A stretch of 35,449 bases of DNA, taken from NCBI GenBank assembly GCA_002371825.1, contig DFHF01000059.1:1-35449 (forward strand), written 5' to 3'. The notes beneath the pieces are model-generated. The model made no database searches, was not told the DNA's origin, and saw nothing but the letters and a program-made list of their open reading frames with translations. This document shows, one piece after another, positions 17,301 to 22,591 of the stretch (position 1 is its first letter; every line of letters begins with the position of its first letter). Both the position numbers and the translations under genes were made by a program. The stretch comes from Ruminococcus flavefaciens. Lineage in GTDB: Bacteria; Bacillota; Clostridia; Oscillospirales; Ruminococcaceae.

Positions 17301-18716
17301 AACCAGCTCTACCTTGTCTGTCCTTGAAGCTATCTCCTTCCCGTCTTTCAGCACTCTTGTCCTTATATCAGCATTGTTATCGATATTTGTGGCATAGAGC
17401 AGTGTTGCTGTTACGCTGACCTCTGTATCTGTTCCTGTAAATGCCGTATATTTATCAGTGCTTACTGCAAGCTGACTTACCTCTGTGGAATATACCGTGT
17501 CATCCTCAGATACAGTTATATCTATCCTCTGAGACTTTACAAGCACATCCCCACGGAGAAGCTCTGCCAATGCATATACCTCCTTGCCGGGATCGTTTAT
17601 CCTGAATTCTCCGGCTTCTATGCTGGCTGATGTCTCTGCTGCCGGCAGTGATGCCTTGCTGACATTCTCGTATATGGGGTTTCCGTCGCTGTATACTGTG
17701 AATCGCAGGTCAAGCTCCGCATCGTAGTTGCTTACATAGCCTATATCCGTCACTGCCTTTATCGGAGCGGCACTTCCTGCCTTGCTCTCAGCTGAGCTGA
17801 GCTGTGTGCTGAATGTATTTACACTTACCGAGTTTTCAAGGTCAAGTGCGCTGAGAAGCTCTATGGCAAGGGCTGTAGTCTTTACACTTCCTGCAAAGCT
17901 TCCGTCCGGCCTCTCAGCCTTTCCGAGCTCACTCACGATAGATGCAGCATCGAATTTCTCACCTGCTGCAAGATATGCAAGATACTTATATATAGTCTTG
18001 TCTATTCCGGAATCAGTATAGCTGTCGCTGATATTCCCGCTTATATAGCTGAGTGGTGCTTCTAGTGCTGAGGTGTCATAATTTCCGGCGGTAAGGAACT
18101 TACCTGCGCTGTATACTACCATTGCTGTAAGCTCAGGGTCACTCTCATTGCTTTCAGCATAGGCATATCCTCCGTCAGGAGCTTCTGTGCTGAAAAGATA
18201 TGAGCATATTCCTGCTCCGGAGATTTCACCTCCGCTGTAGCCTGTCTCGTTTATTGCCTCGAGCACAAGAACTGAATCCAGCACATCGCTGGCATAGTCG
18301 GGATAAAGTCCGAAGCCTCCGTCCTGATTCTGCTTAGCCTTCATATTGCCAAGATACTCCTGCTTGCCGGATGCAGCTGCAAGTCTTGCAGTCATATCCG
18401 TGTTGCTGAAAGATACCTTCTCTGAAAGCCATTGCAGACTTTCCTCATGTCCGCTCTTTCCCGCCTTCCTGTAGGCTTTCAGAGCATATGCTGTGTCATT
18501 GATAGTTCTGCTGTCGCCATAGCTGTTATCACCTGCTTTTCTTGAATCAAGATAAGCTGATGCCCTGTTCACGATATCACTGCGGCGCTCTTTCGAGTCC
18601 GGTGTTCCCGAGCCGTGGGTGCTTATCTTTATCATGGCACAGGTGTTCAGCGCAAGCACAGCACTCAGAAATACAGATAGCGTCTTCTTATTTCTGATCC
18701 TGCCTGTCAGATCCAT
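14298..18716 (-). CDS. Giant cell-surface protein: toroid repeats, DUF5057-like domain, Ig-like domains, sortase-type C-terminus
   Basis: This 1472-aa surface protein has an N-terminal hydrophobic segment at about 12-30. Residues about 45-320 carry prenyltransferase/squalene-oxidase-type alpha-toroid repeats (QNQDGGFGLY, APDGGYAYAE, RPDGSFAG), the fold also used by thioester domains of alpha-2-macroglobulins. Several beta-sandwich modules follow. A Rossmann-like region at about 690-960 (HIRVLNVYP, DVIFFGTADVNGGYDLS, GRGVLFGHDT) resembles DUF5057 and class I glutamine-amidotransferase-like domains. Further Ig-like repeats then lead to a Thr-rich stalk. The C-terminus reads SPKTGDG, a 20-residue hydrophobic helix and a short polar tail, which resembles a sortase signal although LPxTG is replaced by SPKTG. 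The tail GGSRNENE is not strongly basic, so sorting is uncertain. Confidence 0.7.
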   Translation of the reverse strand: MDLTGRIRNKKTLSVFLSAVLALNTCAMIKISTHGSGTPDSKERRSDIVNRASAYLDSRKAGDNSYGDSRTINDTAYALKAYRKAGKSGHEESLQWLSEKVSFSNTDMTARLAAASGKQEYLGNMKAKQNQDGGFGLYPDYASDVLDSVLVLEAINETGYSGGEISGAGICSYLFSTEAPDGGYAYAESNESDPELTAMVVYSAGKFLTAGNYDTSALEAPLSYISGNISDSYTDSGIDKTIYKYLAYLAAGEKFDAASIVSELGKAERPDGSFAGSVKTTALAIELLSALDLENSVSVNTFSTQLSSAESKAGSAAPIKAVTDIGYVSNYDAELDLRFTVYSDGNPIYENVSKASLPAAETSASIEAGEFRINDPGKEVYALAELLRGDVLVKSQRIDITVSEDDTVYSTEVSQLAVSTDKYTAFTGTDTEVSVTATLLYATNIDNNADIRTRVLKDGKEIASRTDKVELVPEKNSVSPEPLIFSADTSKPGKYTIESVCLNDGKEVIKGEAEFNVIEAPVIDDEPEDGAATQFEVTWFGPILSEYYVYAGNEKEISAGAEINYYSNGRFTGKAELAVYRGEELITENSFDVELEKGTLTYYEGKAEFPVYKNEDQLTFHVKDAGEYVVTGKLYDSEGNLIKEGQRKLIVVDKPVQDLIMNSSEDPDQENMINITWNDISNDAESYSYQLNRRTNGEKWEPRSIWNEEEHIRVLNVYPVQPYLVEWMDTTISDTELPAGKGIFDIDPVHISNFNSDPASYLYNPDGSWKCDVIFFGTADVNGGYDLSDKSVEELQKFIDSGRGVLFGHDTIYQRNFNKFAEQTGLWVGPNNVNRTTSVSVVKIGTLTNYPWVIRGDLTVPNTHTSGQYIADAIEWITLNNYKRTEPSNGYTDGFYLCTKNNLGMIQTGDSTGQATDDERKVIANTLFYLYQISQQTTAKDASFYDIDAPDKPELISSDTQDGKVNVRVKTKDNPTDYEYYITATPESPDSDSVISNVTKHTAFSDLAGFVVKVSGSSEEDPGLIEYNETRDQILDIVSADNSGTAVLTAVPTDFTQPQYIHIFAVDNAGNVSEEYIMPFAENDITANIITDKKLYSYGDKVEIDADTLSAPFGRTADMKIEITDESGLTAAELVSEKDKTLSAGEKLESEAEWTIPADTTGRFNAVIRWMKDDTVIATAESVFKVANDTSIVNTVVSDKKKYLVNEPVNLDHAVFNQSQGMTENDLELVVKVYNTADGSEAASFEHSIGMVEPSGNTGCNDAILPDTLMSGSYRVKAAVMQDGVQLSEDEAEFEVTEDVTMLSGKLDLSGNGGKGQAAAEVTNPGSADIENAELSVTVYKEGSEEAVFSFTETASIKAGEKISLSREFDLPVPPDGRYSGVLKAVYNGNTSDLDYDGFDVVSEITPETTTSVTTAAAVTTTSTTKKAADPKTDSPKTGDGQIPGYMWIISILSIAGLAVIKITGGSRNENE

Positions 18717-19006
18717 TAAACCATCCTCCGATCTTTAATAATTGCGGTCACACAGGGAAATCCATGAAAGTCAGCGCACTTTTCCGCAGCACTGTTTATG
18801 CAGATGCCCCTGAATATAGTAACACACTTCGATTGTAGCACAAAAGATCTTTTCAGTCTCTCCAAATATTGTTATTTTTCCAATTTTATACTATCAGTAA
18901 TAAAGTTTGTGCAAAAGGCTATATTTTGGGATTTTTCAAGGCAATAAAACTGACATACGGCACCAAATCTGAGTGTCCGCTCAGCTTAAATTATACATTT
19001 GATTCT
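18717..19006. other. Gene-free stretch upstream of the giant surface gene
   Basis: The leader and promoter of the 1472-aa gene should lie here. I see only weak -10-like sequences on the minus strand (TACAAT, TACTAT) with no convincing -35. No conserved ORF or RNA was recognised. Confidence 0.4.
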
Positions 19007-19050
19007 AAAAAAACAGCCATAAAGAGGATCTTTCCTCCTTATGGCTGCTG
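19004..19050 (-). terminator. Terminator of sigma/anti-sigma module B
   Basis: On the minus strand, ACAGCAGCCATAAGGAGGA pairs with TCCTCTTTATGGCTGT, giving a long stem with a bulge. It is followed by TTTTTTT and lies just after the anti-sigma stop codon. Confidence 0.9.
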
Positions 19051-19094
19051 TATTATCAGTTTTCTGAACAATTTTTCTTCAGATCACCGTCTGC

Positions 19095-20201
19095 TCAGTT
19101 TAAATAGTCATAAATGCTTATCGAACCGGATATCTCCTTTTCCTTTGTGATAGGATTCTCCTCGATTATGCTGCAATTGCCGTTTTCCTTATTTACATTG
19201 AAATATACGAATGCTCCTGTATAGCTTCTGAATATTATCTCATAATCTGTATCTGTTTCATTGCCCTTTGTAACAAACATGAAGTCAGGATTTCCGGCAG
19301 GTATGGTCCAGGCATATGCTGAGTGGCAGTAATTGTTGACAGCATTATAAGCATCATCTGATGTTATGCGTTTGCTGCTGGTTTCGTTAACACGAACAAG
19401 TCGGCTCAGGCCGCCGTTGCCGATATTTATCTCATTGTCGTTGTAGTAACCTCCGAAGCTCCAGATGGTGTTTTCAAAGAAGTCTACCTTAGGTATCTGT
19501 GAGCCGGCTATTTCTTCGTATCCTGTCCTTACAGTGCCTTCTGTAACATTTCCGTCAACATCAGTATATTCGTATATTGCGCTTGGATATATAGTGATAA
19601 TGCCGTTGTAAACAGGGTTCTCTCCGGCTGTATGAGTTCCGTCGGACACCTGATATTCCCACTTGCCTACGATCTCATTTATGTCAAAGCCTTCGTCGGA
19701 GATCTCAGTTGTTGTCACCTCAGGCTCAGCGGTTGTAGTGACAGTTGTCTGTTCTGATACTATAACAGTTTCAGTTACTGATGTATCAACAGTTACTGAA
19801 GTGGTATCAACAGATGTATTCACAATTGTTGTTGTAACTGTAACACCCGGTACGACAACATGGTCGTTATCAGACTTCCTGTTGTTCTTTTTCATTAATG
19901 CATTGCTTCCGATAGCTATTCCTGCAATAAGCACAACTGAGGCTGCGATACTCAGCGGAGCAAGCCATGCAGGTCTTCTGCTGCGCTCAACGCCCTCAAC
20001 AAAATCTGTTCCATTCTGATTTACAACATTCTTATTCATGGTTATTCCCATACCTTTCTTTTTCACTCTGTATTTCTTTTCACTCATTGCGAGTATTTTA
20101 TCAAGCTCTGCATCTGATATCTCAGGGCATTTATCGATCAGTCTATCCATTGAATCGTCCTCTGCTCTCTCAAGAATATCAAAAATCTTTTCGTCTCTCA
20201 T
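19095..20201 (-). CDS. Membrane anti-sigma-like protein with extracytoplasmic domain (module B)
   Basis: This 368-aa protein starts 12 nt after the sigma gene, with GGGGGAG before the ATG. The cytoplasmic part (1-79) contains SEKKYRVKKKG (40-50) and a juxtamembrane VEGVERSRRPAW (68-79); both recur in module C. A membrane helix lies at about 80-102 (SIAASVVLIAGIAIGSN). A Val/Thr-rich linker (about 118-168) leads to an outer domain (170-368) of beta strands (IVGKWEYQVSDG, GIITIYPSAIYEYTD, FMFVTKGNETDTDYEIIFRS), perhaps lipocalin-like. The topology and pairing point to a transmembrane anti-sigma or sensor; the ligand is unknown. The terminator follows directly, so this module is a two-gene operon. 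Confidence 0.7.
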   Translation of the reverse strand: MRDEKIFDILERAEDDSMDRLIDKCPEISDAELDKILAMSEKKYRVKKKGMGITMNKNVVNQNGTDFVEGVERSRRPAWLAPLSIAASVVLIAGIAIGSNALMKKNNRKSDNDHVVVPGVTVTTTIVNTSVDTTSVTVDTSVTETVIVSEQTTVTTTAEPEVTTTEISDEGFDINEIVGKWEYQVSDGTHTAGENPVYNGIITIYPSAIYEYTDVDGNVTEGTVRTGYEEIAGSQIPKVDFFENTIWSFGGYYNDNEINIGNGGLSRLVRVNETSSKRITSDDAYNAVNNYCHSAYAWTIPAGNPDFMFVTKGNETDTDYEIIFRSYTGAFVYFNVNKENGNCSIIEENPITKEKEISGSISIYDYLN

Positions 20202-20213
20202 AATTGCTCCCCC

Positions 20214-20786
20214 TTATACAGACATTCCTGCTTCAACGAGCTTAGCCCTGAGTTTGCTTATAGCCCGTGAGCATCTTGCTCTTACGGCAACATCCGTCAT
20301 TGAAATGCTTTTGGCTATTTCCCTGGAGTTGCGGTTGTAATAGAATTTCTGGATAATTATAGTCGAATCCGGTTCGCCAAGTTCGTCTATCTTATCGAGG
20401 AGCACCCGACGCATTTCAGAACGGTCAACGTGTTCGTCAACGCTGAAATCCGAAGCAAGCGCTCTCATATCCTCTTCCTCAGTATCGGTGATATGATTTG
20501 CCCTGGCACATAGGCTGCGGAATCTGTCTATAGCTTTTCTGCCTGCGATAGTTGAAACAAGAGCTTTTATATCAGTATCTGATGACATATCAAACTCACA
20601 TTTCATAAATATATCTGCAAAGACATCGCTGACACATTCCTCTACATCCTCTTTGGTGCCGCAGCTTCTTATCTTATTATAAACGATAGCATAAACATAT
20701 CTGCCATATTCCTTGACGAGCGCTCTGTGGCAGTCGGAAACTGAATATCTCATCATTTCCGCAAGTTCTTTGCCTGTCATTTTCAT
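20214..20786 (-). CDS. ECF-like RNA polymerase sigma factor (module B)
   Basis: This is a 190-aa sigma-70 family protein and a paralogue of modules A and C. Region 2 reads LVKEYGRYVYAIVYNKIR, EDVEECVSDVFADIF and TIAGRKAIDRFR. Region 4 reads LGEPDSTIIIQKFYYNRNS, EIAKSISMTDVAVRARCSR and AISKLRAKL. The LGEPDSTII(I/F)Q block is almost identical in all three proteins. It starts at the ATG with GGGAGG upstream and is first in the operon with its anti-sigma partner. A sigma-A promoter about 190 bp upstream would drive basal expression. A sequence TGTAAC-N17-CGATTA (minus strand, near 20830-20858) resembles an ECF-type promoter and could serve autoregulation, but this is weak. Confidence 0.88.
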   Translation of the reverse strand: MKMTGKELAEMMRYSVSDCHRALVKEYGRYVYAIVYNKIRSCGTKEDVEECVSDVFADIFMKCEFDMSSDTDIKALVSTIAGRKAIDRFRSLCARANHITDTEEEDMRALASDFSVDEHVDRSEMRRVLLDKIDELGEPDSTIIIQKFYYNRNSREIAKSISMTDVAVRARCSRAISKLRAKLVEAGMSV

Positions 20787-20969
20787 TCCTCCCTGCGTCG
20801 TGTTTTTTAAGATCGACCTTTCATAAACAGTAATCGGGGCTGTATAACCAAGTGTTACATAATTTTCAAAAAAATTTTTTTCAGCCTGTTTTTATTGATA
20901 CGGCAATTAATTCTTGAAGTTCAGACTAAGACAAAAAGTGTCAGATCCAAGATCCAGCCGCACATCAAT

Positions 20970-20998
20970 ATTATAGCACACATCTCTGTATTTCGCAA
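20970..20998 (-). promoter_or_regulatory. Sigma-A promoter of module B
   Basis: On the minus strand, TTGCGA (20998-20993) and TATAAT (20975-20970) are 17 bp apart, with an extended -10 (TGC). It leaves a leader of about 180 nt that includes an A/T-rich palindromic run (GAAAAAAATTTTTTTGAAAATT). Confidence 0.7.
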
Positions 20999-21008
20999 TA
21001 TTCCGACA

Positions 21009-21341
21009 TCACCTGCGGCCTAAAAGCAGTCTCATCCTGAAATGTGAGCTGTTACAGGAGAAGTCCCCGGCTCCTTCGATGAACCTTCTGAAATCAATTT
21101 TTTCTGGTCCTGACTCTGCTCCCGCAAAAGACATCACCCATATGAACATGGCAAGATGACCCATACTGCCGTTTCTGTGGACTGCCACAGCATGACCGGG
21201 CACCCATTTTTCTGCCGGAAGCTCTCCAAAGGAAAATCCCTCCTCAGCAGCCATAGCCGCAAATCTTTCCCACTCTGCACTGCTTTCAAGATACACCCAT
21301 ACCTTCTCTTCATTCCCCAGCATTTCTCTTAAATTACGCAT
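21009..21341 (-). CDS. Unknown 110-aa protein under SAM-riboswitch control
   Basis: I do not recognise the family. This small protein begins MRNLREMLGNEEKVWVYLES and contains WERFAAMAAEEGFSFGELP, KWVPGHAVAVHRNGSMGHLA and FIWVMSF, ending basic (HFRMRLLLGRR). No signal peptide or clear membrane span is visible, so it is probably cytoplasmic. It has one Cys (near residue 95) and several His, but no known catalytic motif. The start has AAGGAG about 10 nt upstream. It is the only gene behind a strong promoter and a SAM-I-class riboswitch with a terminator, so it should be made when S-adenosylmethionine is low. This points to a role in methionine, SAM or sulphur economy, which is an inference. Confidence 0.7.
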   Translation of the reverse strand: MRNLREMLGNEEKVWVYLESSAEWERFAAMAAEEGFSFGELPAEKWVPGHAVAVHRNGSMGHLAMFIWVMSFAGAESGPEKIDFRRFIEGAGDFSCNSSHFRMRLLLGRR

Positions 21342-21371
21342 ATTTCATGCACTCCTTATGTTATATTCCAT

Positions 21372-21411
21372 AAAAGCACAAAAGCGACCCCATCGTAACG
21401 ACAGGATCGCT
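21372..21411 (-). terminator. Riboswitch expression platform: intrinsic terminator
   Basis: On the minus strand the arms AGCGAtCCtgTCG and CGAtgGGgTCGCT close over TTA and are followed by a T-rich run (TTTTGTGCTTTT). The 5' arm segment AUCCUGUCGU can instead pair over 10 bp, with U-G wobbles, with ACGAUGGGAU at the 3' end of the aptamer. This gives an antiterminator. Confidence 0.85.
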
Positions 21412-21427
21412 GTATAAGCATTATTTT

Positions 21428-21514
21428 CATCCCATCGTTCAAGCTTTAGCACCTTACACATATGCAGGTTGCTGTACGGTCAGCGGGCTTGTCCCTCGCG
21501 TACTCTTTATGGTG
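21428..21514 (-). ncRNA. SAM-I clan riboswitch aptamer (S-box; possibly SAM-I/IV variant)
   Basis: On the minus strand the RNA reads AAAGAGUACGCGAGGGAC, then AAGCCCGCUGACCGUAC, AGCAACC, a short P3 loop, and AAGGUGCUAAAGC. These are the conserved S-box core elements (AGAG, GAGGGAC-GCCC, GCAACC, AAGGUGCUAA). P2 is GUACG/CGUAC enclosing GGG/CCC. The P1 helix looks unusually short (CCAU/AUGG) and the region after P3 is compact, which is closer to SAM-I/IV variants than to long S-boxes. Its 3' end doubles as the antiterminator strand, so SAM binding should favour the downstream terminator and turn expression off. It controls the 110-aa gene. Confidence 0.85.
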
Positions 21515-21519
21515 ATTAT

Positions 21520-21548
21520 AATATATCATATCCGGAGGATTTTGTCAA
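21520..21548 (-). promoter_or_regulatory. Promoter of the riboswitch transcript
   Basis: On the minus strand, TTGACA (21548-21543) and TATATT (21525-21520) have a 17-bp spacer. The start of transcription would fall at about 21513, exactly at the 5' edge of the aptamer. Confidence 0.8.
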
Positions 21549-21598
21549 GTCTCCTGTTTCCGCTCTGGCTTCTGCTCATTGGCGGAACCGGATATTTT

Positions 21599-22381
21599 CT
21601 ATTTTTCTTTATTCTGGCTGCGGTACTTTGCCGGAGATACACAGGCATATTTTACAAATGAGCGTGAGAAGTATGCATAGTCCTGATAACCGCACATCTC
21701 TGCTATCTCATTGGCTGACAGGTCAGTGGTCAGCAGCAGCTGTCTTGCATAGTCCATACGGCTCATCCAGATATCCTTTGTACAGGGAATACCGTAGCGG
21801 GATTTATAAAGCCTCTGGAAGTGCGGGACTGATATATTCATCTGCTCTGCAATATCTGGGATATTCCAGTCCTTTGCAGGGTCGGAGTAGATACTCCGCC
21901 TTATATCTTCCAGCGCATTGTCATACAATGTATGCCTGCCTGTTTTTTCCGTCCGGCAGTGTGCACTGATATGCAGCATTATAGCTGACATAAGATGATG
22001 AAGAGTCGCCTTTTTGTCCGCCGACTCTGAATTGAATACATCCTCACAGGCTGCTATCAGCTTTGAGACAGCGTCATCCTTCAGTTTTATAGGCACATTG
22101 AAATCGATTGCAAGGCCATCGATGAACTCATTGTCCTCCTGCTCGATACTGAATCTTATCCAGTCATCACAGTACTCCTCCCCCACAGCATAAAGGCAGT
22201 GAGGCATACAGCTTTTCACGACAAAAACAGTATTCTTATCAACCTTGAATTCATTATCCCCCATGCGTATCCTGGCTTTTGACTGGATAAGCAGTATCTG
22301 TGTACCATAATGGCCGTTAGGACGCTCTATCACAAAGTCAGGCTTGTGTTTCCAGTGCCAGCCCAGCTGATATATAAGCAT
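21599..22381 (-). CDS. AraC-family transcriptional regulator
   Basis: This 260-aa protein starts at the ATG 22381 (MLIYQLGWHWKHKP), chosen because AAAGGA lies about 9 nt upstream; the frame is open further upstream but without a ribosome site. The N-terminal cupin-like sensor domain (about 1-130) includes FVVKSCMPHCLYAVG and DWIRFSI. The C-terminal pair of helix-turn-helix motifs (about 160-255) includes WNIPDIAEQMNISVPHFQRLYKSRYG and LSANEIAEMCGYQDYAYFSRSF, which is characteristic of AraC/XylS. It lies divergent from the rhamnogalacturonan lyase gene, 210 bp apart, so control of that gene in response to a pectin-derived sugar is the natural hypothesis. Confidence 0.9.
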   Translation of the reverse strand: MLIYQLGWHWKHKPDFVIERPNGHYGTQILLIQSKARIRMGDNEFKVDKNTVFVVKSCMPHCLYAVGEEYCDDWIRFSIEQEDNEFIDGLAIDFNVPIKLKDDAVSKLIAACEDVFNSESADKKATLHHLMSAIMLHISAHCRTEKTGRHTLYDNALEDIRRSIYSDPAKDWNIPDIAEQMNISVPHFQRLYKSRYGIPCTKDIWMSRMDYARQLLLTTDLSANEIAEMCGYQDYAYFSRSFVKYACVSPAKYRSQNKEK

Positions 22382-22521
22382 TGCCGCACATCCTTTCATA
22401 ATTTCATTAAAGCAGATTATTTGATGTATATTAATAGAAATTATACGCTTTTTGCAATAAAATGTCAAGTTAATGATAGAATTGTCCATTGCTAAATTAT
22501 GAATAAAGTGTTATTATTTAG

Positions 22522-22542
22522 TTGACAGATGAGGGACGTCCC
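22522..22542 (+). promoter_or_regulatory. Possible promoter -35 and palindromic operator of the PL11 gene
   Basis: TTGACA at 22522-22527 is followed by the perfect palindrome GGGACGTCCC (about 22533-22542). The position expected for a -10 has only a poor match (AAAATA). The palindrome would sit in the spacer. This suggests a regulated promoter that needs an activator or is blocked by a bound protein. Confidence 0.4.
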
Positions 22543-22591
22543 CCGAAAATAAACTTTAATTTAATTATAAATTAACAGGGGGTATTAAAAA

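Noticed and set aside
18869..19150. 93-aa plus-strand ORF
   Set aside because: It runs through the module B terminator and into the antisense of the anti-sigma gene, with no ribosome site.
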